Of a DNA stretch of 64,000 nt, positions 42,670 through 51,171 are shown in pieces. How positions within the stretch are numbered: the stretch's first letter is position 1; every line of letters begins with the position of its first letter. The notes beneath the pieces were generated by a model. That model saw nothing but the letters and a program-made list of their open reading frames with translations. It ran no database searches and was not told the DNA's origin. This DNA comes from Flavobacteriaceae bacterium 3519-10. Its GTDB lineage: Bacteria > Bacteroidota > Bacteroidia > Flavobacteriales > Weeksellaceae. The stretch lies in contig CP001673.1 in assembly GCA_000023725.1 (NCBI GenBank), positions 2,366,342-2,430,341 of the forward strand, given 5' to 3'. The translations under genes were made by a program, and so were the position numbers.

Positions 42670-42969
42670 TTAGATTTTTCTTCCGTTCACGTAAATCACG
42701 GCGTTGTTTTTTCCGGCAATTTTCAGTGTGCTGTCGTCGGTCGAAGAAAGCATCGGCGTTTGTTTCAGCACGTCGAATGTAGTATTTCCTTTAGCCACAG
42801 GCGTGTTAGAAAGATCATAAACAAACCGGTCGCTTTGTTTTTTGAAAACACTTTTCGTCATCAGAACTTCCTGGATGTTGTGCACCTGTGCAGTGTCCGA
42901 CTTCGGATTTCCCTGGGCGAACGATACGATGCCTGTAAGTAGGGCAAGAGCAACGGTTAATTTTTTCAT
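42670..42969 (-). pseudogene. outer-membrane beta-barrel receptor, N-terminal part before a frameshift
   Basis: The 99-residue frame has a signal peptide (KKLTVALALLTGIVSFA) and the first half of a plug domain (VFKKQSDRFVYDLSNTPVAKG, FDVLKQTPMLSST, KIAGKNNAVIYVNGRK). It then hits a stop, where a base deletion in the A5 run would read GRKSNMDAESL and enter the long frame at 42668. It is therefore the N-terminal piece of one ~760-residue receptor. Its promoter (43101-43132) has a full -33/-7 pattern under a dyad. Confidence 0.82.
42675..42679 (-). other. Frameshift position in the outer-membrane receptor
   Basis: A run of five A on the coding strand within GGAAGAAAAATCTAATATGG. Four A would join the two frames without loss of residues. 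Confidence 0.75.
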
Positions 42970-43094
42970 GGTGTAAGTTTTTAAGAAAGAAGAGAATGAA
43001 GGGACAGGTTTTTAGTTTTCATAATAGCTGGATTTGGTTTCGTCCCTTCTCTTCTTCTGGTTATTAGTTTAGTTTTAGTTTTTGGTTGAATTCT

Positions 43095-43135
43095 GTATTG
43101 CAAAGATATATTATCTTTTCAGTAATATGCAATAC
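43095..43135 (-). promoter_or_regulatory. Receptor promoter overlapped by an inverted repeat (candidate operator)
   Basis: Minus-strand TATCTTTG (43101-43108) and TTG (43130-43132) have a 21-base spacing. The exact inverted repeat GTATTGCA (43095-43102) / TGCAATAC (43128-43135) spans both elements, extending loosely as GTATTGCATATTAC. Such placement would let a dimeric repressor block RNA polymerase. Which regulator binds is unknown; no regulator gene is adjacent. The rest of 42970-43260 (290 bases of leader and AT-rich sequence) has no gene. Confidence 0.6.
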
Positions 43136-43260
43136 AAAGTAGTAAATAAATATTGTTTATGCATTTAACAACTTGATTGCCAGTTATATAAATTTTAATG
43201 AAATGAGTCTGGGTTTAAAGATTAGACAGTTCTGAAACCAAAACCCTTACATCCGGGCAT

Positions 43261-43286
43261 AAAAAAAAGTGGAATAATCCACTTTT
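43261..43286 (-). terminator. Terminator after the DUF3817 gene
   Basis: Minus-strand stem AAAAGTGGA/TCCACTTTT (arms 43278-43286 and 43265-43273), 4-base loop, then T run (43261-43268). Confidence 0.75.
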
Positions 43287-43305
43287 CTAATTAGTTTTTT
43301 AATGA

Positions 43306-43644
43306 TTATTCGCGATCAAACCGCGCCAGTTTCTTATCAATCCAAATGGTTGCAAACGGAAAAAACGCCGCGATAAGGGCAAACACAGAATCCTCGTCGT
43401 CCCACCTGTAAATTTTTCGCGCCGGAAGCCAGAACAGCAGATAAAGTGTGAAGAATAAACCGTGAATATTACCAATGATAATAATGTAAATAGTTGGCAA
43501 AAGACCATCGCGGTCGTAACGGATCCAAATCATTGCAGAAAACAGAAACAGCCACGAAAGTGCTTCGGCTACGCAGATCTGCTTAAACCATCTGATGATT
43601 TTATCCTCGGGATATTTTGCGAAAAATTTTTCGATAATGTTCAT
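43306..43644 (-). CDS. DUF3817 domain-containing membrane protein
   Basis: The 112-residue protein has three hydrophobic helices (VAEALSWLFLFSAMIWI, TIYIIIIGNIHGLFFTLYLLFWL, SVFALIAAFFPFATIWI) and the invariant GNIHG of DUF3817. The family is found across bacteria, often near other small membrane proteins, and its function is unknown. An inner-membrane location is inferred. It lies downstream of nadD on the same strand (50-base gap) and has its own terminator. Confidence 0.85.
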   Translation of the reverse strand: MNIIEKFFAKYPEDKIIRWFKQICVAEALSWLFLFSAMIWIRYDRDGLLPTIYIIIIGNIHGLFFTLYLLFWLPARKIYRWDDEDSVFALIAAFFPFATIWIDKKLARFDRE

Positions 43645-43694
43645 AGTTCGGAATTGAGATTGAATTGGGTTTTAAGGTGAATCAAAACCAAAAA

Positions 43695-44279
43695 TTATTT
43701 ATAAAAAGCACTGCCGTCGAGGTATTCGAAAACTTCGGGCGGAAGCATAGGCCTTACATTCTTGCCTTCTTTAATCATTTTGCGGATTTCGGTGGCAGAA
43801 ATCTCAATCATCGGCGCGTTAATCAGCGCGATATTGCTGTGCACAGGATATTCATGATGTGGTTTTTCATCACTAAAAGTCCTCGGATACACGATGATCT
43901 GGTGATTTTTAATCAAGGTTTCCGAATTTTTCCACTTCGAAAGACTTTCCAGGTTGTCTTCGCCCATAATCAAAGAAAAAGAATGGTCCGGATATTTTTC
44001 CTTGAGATAAACAAGCGTGTCAATGGTATAACTCGGGTTTGGCAGCGAAAATTCTACATTCGACGCACGCATTTTAGGATAATTAGTGATGGCCAACTGA
44101 ACCATATCGAGCCTGTTGTGATCGTTCAGCAGCGATTTTTTGTCTTTAAACGGGTTTTGCGGACTTACAACAAACCACAATTCGTCCATATCCGAATTTT
44201 CGAGGATGTAGTTTGCTAAAATAAGGTGGCCGATGTGGATCGGATTAAAGCTTCCGAAAAACAGTCCGATTTTCTTCAT
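43695..44279 (-). CDS. nadD: nicotinate (nicotinamide) nucleotide adenylyltransferase
   Basis: The 194-residue enzyme transfers AMP from ATP to nicotinate mononucleotide, the penultimate step of NAD synthesis. The nucleotidyltransferase motif GSFNPIHIGHL (HxGH) is near residues 9-19. FVVSPQNPFKDKKSLL, the NDHNRLDMVQLAI helix and MGEDNLESLSKWKN are family features, and SATEIRKMIKEGKN is the second signature (SSTxIR-like). The gene is followed by the DUF3817 gene. The length is normal. Confidence 0.95.
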   Translation of the reverse strand: MKKIGLFFGSFNPIHIGHLILANYILENSDMDELWFVVSPQNPFKDKKSLLNDHNRLDMVQLAITNYPKMRASNVEFSLPNPSYTIDTLVYLKEKYPDHSFSLIMGEDNLESLSKWKNSETLIKNHQIIVYPRTFSDEKPHHEYPVHSNIALINAPMIEISATEIRKMIKEGKNVRPMLPPEVFEYLDGSAFYK

Positions 44280-44449
44280 AAACGCTGTAAATGCTGAATT
44301 TTAATTGAATTTTTACCGCCCTAAAGATAACAAAAATAAAAACGGCAGAAGCTCAGGATGCTTTTGCAGACGCTGTACATATTTAAATAAAAAACCATCC
44401 CTATAAAATATTCTTGCGTAAATTGAGTTCGAATTGTGAACCTTCTGTA

Positions 44450-46054
44450 TTGAGACGATCCCTGTTTATATTCTTTGCCTTTGCCAGCGTTTTTTTTAAA
44501 GCGCAGGACAAAGAATTCTGGCTGATAGATACAGTCACAAACCAGACAAAAATCGTTAAAGACTCACTTTCTGCAGTAAAATTCCTCGACTCACTGTCTC
44601 AGAATAATTATTATCAGACAGAACTTAAGCAGGTCGTTCAAAAAGAAAACCACACAGAAATCTTTTTTGATAAAGGCAAAAACTTTAATCAGGCGCATGT
44701 TCAGCTTACTGACGAAACCGCGAAACTGCTGAAATCTGAAAACAGATTCTTCACAGAAAACCTCGATTCCTTAAAACAAGTAATTAACATCAATTACCGG
44801 CAACGCGGGTACGCTTTCAACCGTGTAAAATCTAATTTTCTTGGTATGCAGGCTGGCGTTCCGAAAGTTGAAATCTCTGTTGTTGAAGGTGGGCAGCGAA
44901 AAATCGATTCATTCGAAGTACGTGGGTATGAAAAAGTTCCGAAACGCTTTATCAAAAATCTCGAAAAAGAATTTCAGGGGAAAATTTACGAAGACCAAAA
45001 CCTGGTTCGGCTAAGCCAGTCGCTTCAGAACCATCCGTTTGTCCTGCTTGATAAGCCGCCGCAGACTTTATTCACCAAAGATTCTACACAGGTTTTTCTG
45101 TTTCTGCAAAAGAAAAAATCGAATTCATTTGACGGAATCATTGGGTTTGGTAACGATAAAAGCGAAAAATTTACCTTTAACGGCAGCCTGAACGTCAATT
45201 TCCGGAATATGTTCAACAGTTTCGAAACCGTAAATATTTTTTGGCAGCGCAACCCCGACCGCGGGCAGACTTTTGATCTTAAAACCGACATTCCCTATCT
45301 GTTCAAATCGAATATCGGCCTCAATATGAATGTAAATGTGTACCGCCAGGATTCCACTTTTGCCAATGTAAAATTCCTGCCGGGCCTATATCTTCATTTG
45401 AGCAACCGCCAAAAACTGGGACTTCGCGGCACCTTCGAAACTTCTTCGGTCATCGACTCGCTCTACACCCAGGGCCGCGACTACGGCAAGAAAGGCATCG
45501 GCGTCTGGTACGATTTTACGGAGCCCACCGACGTAGAACTTTTCCTTTATAAAACACGTATTCGCGCTGAAGCCGATTTAATTTCGACAAGATATCCGGA
45601 GGAAAACACTACGGTGCAGCAGAACAATTTCTTTTTCCTGGGTGAACGCAATTTCCATATTAAAGGCAACCACTACCTCAACCTCAAAGCCGAAACTGCG
45701 CTGATGAGTTCGAAGAACGACCTTGCTGCCAACGAATTGCTTCGTTTCGGCGGGTGGAATTCGATGCGTGGATTCAACGAAAATACGCTGCTCGCCGATT
45801 TTTATTATTTCGCCACGGCAGAGTACCGCTATCTGGTCGGCAACCAGGCGTTCTTCGACATTTTCGGGCAGTACGGCGAACTCAATAACCAAAGTCTTGA
45901 GTCCAAACCCAAATTATACAGTTTCGGACTTGGCTTCAACTTCTTTCTGCCGGTGGGTTTGATGAGTTTTCAGATTTCTAATGGCAGCCAATTCGGAAAT
46001 CCTGTAAAATTTGGCGACACGAAGATTCACTGGGGCATACTGAGTAGGTTTTAA
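44450..46054 (+). CDS. BamA/TamA-like outer-membrane protein with POTRA domains
   Basis: The 534-residue protein resembles Omp85-type surface antigens. Signal peptide RRSLFIFFAFASVFFKA, then two or three POTRA-like segments (NINYRQRGYAFNRVKSNF, KIDSFEVRGYEKVPKRFIKNLEKEFQGKIYEDQNLVRL), and a C-terminal 16-strand-like barrel. FGGWNSMRGFNENTL matches the lid (VRGF/Y) motif and the last strand ends ...HWGILSRF with terminal Phe. It is shorter than BamA (usually ~800-900), nearer to TamA or a Bacteroidetes variant, so its role in barrel assembly is inferred. I chose TTG 44450; an earlier TTG at 44414 would precede the signal peptide with 12 polar residues. Confidence 0.8.
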   Translation: MRRSLFIFFAFASVFFKAQDKEFWLIDTVTNQTKIVKDSLSAVKFLDSLSQNNYYQTELKQVVQKENHTEIFFDKGKNFNQAHVQLTDETAKLLKSENRFFTENLDSLKQVININYRQRGYAFNRVKSNFLGMQAGVPKVEISVVEGGQRKIDSFEVRGYEKVPKRFIKNLEKEFQGKIYEDQNLVRLSQSLQNHPFVLLDKPPQTLFTKDSTQVFLFLQKKKSNSFDGIIGFGNDKSEKFTFNGSLNVNFRNMFNSFETVNIFWQRNPDRGQTFDLKTDIPYLFKSNIGLNMNVNVYRQDSTFANVKFLPGLYLHLSNRQKLGLRGTFETSSVIDSLYTQGRDYGKKGIGVWYDFTEPTDVELFLYKTRIRAEADLISTRYPEENTTVQQNNFFFLGERNFHIKGNHYLNLKAETALMSSKNDLAANELLRFGGWNSMRGFNENTLLADFYYFATAEYRYLVGNQAFFDIFGQYGELNNQSLESKPKLYSFGLGFNFFLPVGLMSFQISNGSQFGNPVKFGDTKIHWGILSRF

Positions 46055-46118
46055 ATGGTGATTTCACGCATTTTTTGCCTCTCGTAAAATATTTCAAAAC
46101 TTTTCCGACCAAAACGCT

Positions 46119-46126
46119 TAACTTTG
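46119..46126 (+). promoter_or_regulatory. -7 promoter box TAACTTTG upstream of the giant gene pair
   Basis: TAACTTTG fits TAnnTTTG, 135 bases before the ATG at 46262. No clear -33 TTG is present. The intervening leader is long for this genome and has no recognised riboswitch. Confidence 0.45.
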
Positions 46127-46261
46127 TTTAGCAAAGATATAACACACTGCACATCAATATCTTACAGTCACAAGCGCCAACTTGCAGCACAGTACCTGGC
46201 TGAAAAAACCTACTCTGCATTCTTCCCCGGAAAAAACTAAAAACCGCAAAAACGCAAAAAA

Positions 46262-49200
46262 ATGCCTGATCTCTCAAAAACAGCAATAGAGTTGTTGCGG
46301 GATTTGGACTTGGCTGCCGCACAACGACTCCAACCGCAACACCTTGAAGCATTACTGGAAAGTATTCAGAAATCCACTGTTGCACAAGCTCAAACCCGCA
46401 CATTACGCGCCTCTAAAATCGCACACGAATCCGGCCGGATTGAAGATTTTATAAAAATCCGCAGACGTGCGCCAATTACAACACCGGAAAGACCTGAATA
46501 TGAAGTGGAACAAAGTTCGGACGTTTTCGAGCGTTCGGGGCCTCATCAGATTTTCGATCTGAATAAAGTTTTCACCGTGCCCGACAAAAGACTAGGGCCT
46601 TTTCCTTCGGCCGACGGACCTGAAATCTTCTATAATTTTTACAAATATATTGACGATTTTAAGGTTTTTTTCCAGAACGATACAAAAGCCGCGCTGGTCA
46701 TTCCGGTGAAACTTCCACGGTTGATGGCCTTAAATACGCGTGTCAGCACACTTACTTTAAGCAAAGGTAATATTTGGATACGCGCCGATTTACTGGATCC
46801 TGCCGCGCCAAATTCTACTTATATCGGCGTCCGTCTCATCTCGGGTACCTTAAGTCTGGGCGGAACTTTTGTTGTTGCTTCAAACGCGGTACAGGTTCCG
46901 AGACTTGCGTTGCTGGATCTGGACTTAAACCCTGATAATTCCTACGTACCTGAAATTACCACTGTTGGTTTGGACGGAAAGAACTCGAAATTCGAACCTA
47001 CAGCAAAACTTCATCTGAAAAGCAACCGGGGACGGTTTATGGTGGCCGGAATTCAGCGCTTCGCAGTGAACGCAATTGGGTGGCAGTGTAACTTCAGCAC
47101 CACTGACCATACCTTTATGTGGGATGCCGAAAAAAAATATATGTGCCTCACGCTGACGCCCGACCGGAACAGGTTCGCGGCTGGAGACTCAGAATCGGAC
47201 CTATATGAAGTGAATGGCGAGGCGCGCCTTGATAATTCGCTGTGGATGCTGCCCAGCCGTATACTTCAGAACAACCAATCGGTAGAAGTAAAATTTAACG
47301 GGGTATTGGGTTTACATATAGGAAAAGGACTTCGTACCAGCTGGGACGGACTGAAAATGCAGGACACACAGGTGCTCGTAAATGAGGCCCAACTGATGAT
47401 TTACAACGGTTTTTTCTACATTTTTTCGGAAGCAGCTGATTATTCATTTTTGCGGGATCATCTTACGATGTGGCAGAAATCTGCTGAAAACACAGCACGT
47501 ATGGAACTCGATGTGCGGTTCATGAACTATAAGACCCTCCAGATCCTTTCTCAAAGTGACTCAGGCGATGGCGTAAGCTGTTTTGCCGATACTGAATTTC
47601 TTATTGATAAACCCCTGCGTGCCGATAACACGCCCGTTCACCCTGAATCTAAAAAAAGTTTATACACGAAAGTACTTACTAAGAACTCAAAAAATATGCT
47701 GATTTTAGATAGTGATATGCTGACGGAGGATCTGCAATCCACCCAAATTTACACCACACAGGTCAGCGCACAGTATAAGAAGTTTCAATTTGCTCTGGAA
47801 AATGCTTATTTTACCACTACCCAGGAGAGCGGCCTTTACCTCAATGGAAAATATGATGACGAAAACCATATATATGAGGGTAGCCTACTGCTAAATTTTT
47901 ATGTACTTGAACTTCTGCCCACACTGCCACACCCCTACACCATCAATCGCAGACCCGGAAACCGATTGCGGGACCAGATCACAGGGAATCTGCAAGCTGT
48001 AACAAAATGGAAAACAAAAGAGGGATTTCCGGAAGCTGATGTAACATTCAAACTAAATCATCAGTTTACCGACATTGAAGAAAATAACAACAGTGATTTC
48101 GGCCAAAAAATTCTCATGCGTGGCCTCCCACAGCTGAAAAACAGTTTCATGCTGTTCGATGTAAGCACAGAATCCGATCACTGGGGCGTTGCACTCTCGA
48201 TGCAGAACAGGGACGAAATGCGGAAAATTTACCATGATGACCTGAATGTGACGGGTGAAAATGTTGTAACAATCAACCGCAACTATCTGCAGGCTCCGAT
48301 GGGCTTTCTGCGTGGTCTCACGCTGCCTGATGTTAGTTGGGAACCTGTTAATAATATCACGCCGAAACAGGAACCGGCAAATCCGGGCGACCTGCCTATT
48401 CCAGATCCTAATATGGGAATCCTGAACCAGGTTCCAAACACGATTCCAACTGTTTTCAGCCAGATGGATTACCATCAGGTACGCATCCATCCGTACGATT
48501 TTATGCAGCGTTTTAAGATGAATCTCAACAGCCCGGAACAGAATAATCAGGATTTTGAAAGTAAGATCCTTTTTACACTGCCGAACGGTAAATATTCAGT
48601 GGCAAGCGTGCACCCTTATAAAAACGAGACGATGTACACCAAGCATCATCTGCAATTCATCAGGCCCGATTTCACGCACCAAAATCAGGAGTATAAAGGC
48701 GGAATCCAGTTTCGGATTGCTGCACTTAAAGACCCAAACCCTGAAGCACCACCACGCATGGAAGGTCTTACGGCGCAGCTGCGTGCACTTCAGGATCAGC
48801 CTGGTATCAGTATTTTGGGCGAAACCGTTACCGAGATATTTAACAATGTGTTTACGCCGCAGAAACCCCGCGGTGTGCCGCTTACCCATATCGATTTGTC
48901 CGGTTACGGCGCCAGCACCTTCAGCAACTGGAAAAATCCTGCCGTGAAGTTTGCTTCCATTTCGCAGGCTAAATTTGACCTGTTGAAAGGTCGCACCGCC
49001 CATGAAATTGTGCAGGCAGTAAGCGTAATCTATCCCTGGGGAATCTGCGTAACCCGCACCGTTACGTTTGTGCGCAATAACAATGCTGTTATCTTCCGCG
49101 AAGACAGCGGCTGGGTAGCACAGAGTGAAGGATTTTTCGATTTTAGTTTCACATGGCCCACCGAAACAGAAACGCTGGAGTTTGCAAATCCTTATGATAT

Positions 49201-51145
49201 ATTTCCGGGATTGGTGCAGGGCCTTTATAACGTGAAAAACATCAGCGAAGATTATACAGATGTCATCAGTGGCCAGTATACAACCGCAACGGGTGAATAT
49301 TACCTCGACGAAAGTGTGCCTATCGTACGAGAATCTGCGCCTGGAAACAAAGTGAATTATGAATTTGTAGCGGTGTATTTTGATACTGATGTTGATTTAG
49401 ATGCGTTAGACCAAAACACCACAGGAAGGCATTTCAAAGGTTATCTTCAGATAAAACCTCAGGGCGTACCTGTGCCCGCGCGTATTTTAAAAGAAATTTT
49501 AAATAAAAGCCAAAACCCGGTCAGTGGGACGATAGATGCACTGATTCCCGTGGAAAAAACGCTGCAGAAATTCAAAACCAATGCGGTAGAGATGACGGCT
49601 TCCTACCAAAACGACAATATGTCCCGGCATGCATTTGTAGCTTCGGTGAAGGGTTCTGCAATATTGCCGGCAGACGGAAGCTGGAGTGTTGTGGATGTAG
49701 ATAAAGACGCCGGAACCGTGCAAAACCTTAAAACCGGAACCTCTGTCGGTTTGGTTAAAGATGGATTAAGACCTAAAAACAATGGCAATCCATTTCCCCT
49801 GAGTTCAACAAAAACTTTGCTGGCGTATCCGGATGCGCTGAAAAATACCGCGGCAACATTTAACAGAACCTACGGGTTTCTGCAAAACACTGATACCCAG
49901 AAAATCCTGCTGAAATCTATCGAATACACAAAAGGCGAAACAGAGAAGTACACCTCGGAACCGGCACTTTTAGCAGACTGCTTCAGGCTGATGAACTCAA
50001 AAGGTCCTTTTCCAAATCTTGCCGACGCAATTCAGATTGATGATGAGATTAAAACTACGATGAACCTGCTTGAAAATGGAGTGGAAAAAGCTTTCAATCT
50101 TACTGTGCCTAATGATTTTAAGTTCGACATCGTGGGAACAGAGAACGATCCGTTCAGGATTTATGTAAAATACACGGCTATCGACGCGGATGGATCAGAT
50201 ACGAACGAGTCGTTAATCAGCTATGTTACGGACTCCGGGTCGGCTGAAAAGTGGGCCAATAAAATGCACAACATCACCATTGCGGTGGATCTTGCAGGCT
50301 TTCAGCCACTGATGTACATTTCAGGAAATTTCAGCAACGAGAAGACTAAAAATCCGGGGATGGCGATCGGCACCGGTCCGCAGCTTAAACTGGATAAGAT
50401 GCTCCAGACCATCTACGATATTCTTGAGTTCTTGAATAATCTTGATCCCACACAACCTTCGGAAGCCATCAAGAAAGCATTGAAAATCGCGATGAGCAAT
50501 TCTGCGGACAGCTGGGAATATAAATTTAAAGCCGACAAGGAAATTCCGTTGGTTAAATTCCCGTTTGACCCAATAAATTACAATTCGCCCACAACTCCGC
50601 TGAAAATGGATGCATTCTTCAGGGTGGGCGTCTATTTTAACCAACCGATTACGATCCCGAAAACAATTGATCAGATTAAGCCTTCGGTTGGCGCGTATCT
50701 GGAACTGGGCGCCGACATCCGCGTGATGTGCGTCAGCGTTGCGGCCGCCACCATCTACGCGATAGGACGGGCCGAAGTAGGGCTGGCAGCAGACTTGTCC
50801 TCCCCACCCGCATTATATTTCAAATTGGGCTTCGGTATCGAACTCACCGTAGGCTTACCTGTTATCGGGTCGGTTGCTGTTACTTTTATGGTAGGTATCG
50901 ACATGAAGATTTCAGGCGATATCATCGTGGGCGCGTTTATTTATTTCCGCGGAAGGGCAGAAATTCTGGGCGGAATTGTCACCATCACCATATCGATTGA
51001 AGCTGCCGGACAGGTGCAGAAAAAAGTGGGCAGTGGGCCAACCAATTGTATCGCACGCTGCACATTTGCCCTTGACATTTCAATTGCCTTTGTGGTAAAC
51101 ATCAGTTTCACCGAAACCTGGGAAGAGACACGACAAATCAGTTAA
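46262..51145 (+). CDS. giant protein of unknown family (1627 aa), first of a pair
   Basis: No signal peptide or classic domain is apparent. Residues 1-60 are helical and Leu/Gln/Ala-rich; residues ~65-870 are beta-rich with many W, Y, F and D residues. A compact segment around residues 870-960 (PLTHIDLSGYGASTFSNW, KFDLLKGRTAHEIVQAVSVIYPWGI, VTFVRNNNAVIFREDSGWV) reads like a conserved domain. Residues ~1480-1600 alternate hydrophobic and Gly (AATIYAIGRAEVGLAADLS, LYFKLGFGIELTVGLPVIG, SVAVTFMVGIDMKISG), as amphipathic beta strands would. A C-terminal NCIARC may bind metal. It is followed after 26 bases by the second giant. I cannot assign a function; I do not see Rhs/YD, T6SS VgrG, LamG or ankyrin repeats. 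Confidence 0.8.
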   Translation: MPDLSKTAIELLRDLDLAAAQRLQPQHLEALLESIQKSTVAQAQTRTLRASKIAHESGRIEDFIKIRRRAPITTPERPEYEVEQSSDVFERSGPHQIFDLNKVFTVPDKRLGPFPSADGPEIFYNFYKYIDDFKVFFQNDTKAALVIPVKLPRLMALNTRVSTLTLSKGNIWIRADLLDPAAPNSTYIGVRLISGTLSLGGTFVVASNAVQVPRLALLDLDLNPDNSYVPEITTVGLDGKNSKFEPTAKLHLKSNRGRFMVAGIQRFAVNAIGWQCNFSTTDHTFMWDAEKKYMCLTLTPDRNRFAAGDSESDLYEVNGEARLDNSLWMLPSRILQNNQSVEVKFNGVLGLHIGKGLRTSWDGLKMQDTQVLVNEAQLMIYNGFFYIFSEAADYSFLRDHLTMWQKSAENTARMELDVRFMNYKTLQILSQSDSGDGVSCFADTEFLIDKPLRADNTPVHPESKKSLYTKVLTKNSKNMLILDSDMLTEDLQSTQIYTTQVSAQYKKFQFALENAYFTTTQESGLYLNGKYDDENHIYEGSLLLNFYVLELLPTLPHPYTINRRPGNRLRDQITGNLQAVTKWKTKEGFPEADVTFKLNHQFTDIEENNNSDFGQKILMRGLPQLKNSFMLFDVSTESDHWGVALSMQNRDEMRKIYHDDLNVTGENVVTINRNYLQAPMGFLRGLTLPDVSWEPVNNITPKQEPANPGDLPIPDPNMGILNQVPNTIPTVFSQMDYHQVRIHPYDFMQRFKMNLNSPEQNNQDFESKILFTLPNGKYSVASVHPYKNETMYTKHHLQFIRPDFTHQNQEYKGGIQFRIAALKDPNPEAPPRMEGLTAQLRALQDQPGISILGETVTEIFNNVFTPQKPRGVPLTHIDLSGYGASTFSNWKNPAVKFASISQAKFDLLKGRTAHEIVQAVSVIYPWGICVTRTVTFVRNNNAVIFREDSGWVAQSEGFFDFSFTWPTETETLEFANPYDIFPGLVQGLYNVKNISEDYTDVISGQYTTATGEYYLDESVPIVRESAPGNKVNYEFVAVYFDTDVDLDALDQNTTGRHFKGYLQIKPQGVPVPARILKEILNKSQNPVSGTIDALIPVEKTLQKFKTNAVEMTASYQNDNMSRHAFVASVKGSAILPADGSWSVVDVDKDAGTVQNLKTGTSVGLVKDGLRPKNNGNPFPLSSTKTLLAYPDALKNTAATFNRTYGFLQNTDTQKILLKSIEYTKGETEKYTSEPALLADCFRLMNSKGPFPNLADAIQIDDEIKTTMNLLENGVEKAFNLTVPNDFKFDIVGTENDPFRIYVKYTAIDADGSDTNESLISYVTDSGSAEKWANKMHNITIAVDLAGFQPLMYISGNFSNEKTKNPGMAIGTGPQLKLDKMLQTIYDILEFLNNLDPTQPSEAIKKALKIAMSNSADSWEYKFKADKEIPLVKFPFDPINYNSPTTPLKMDAFFRVGVYFNQPITIPKTIDQIKPSVGAYLELGADIRVMCVSVAAATIYAIGRAEVGLAADLSSPPALYFKLGFGIELTVGLPVIGSVAVTFMVGIDMKISGDIIVGAFIYFRGRAEILGGIVTITISIEAAGQVQKKVGSGPTNCIARCTFALDISIAFVVNISFTETWEETRQIS

Positions 51146-51171
51146 CTGTTTTTTATCTAAATCTGAAAATT

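Noticed and set aside
43665-44219. A 184-codon frame antisense to nadD
   Set aside because: nadD has HxGH and SATEIR motifs in the other strand; the antisense frame has none.
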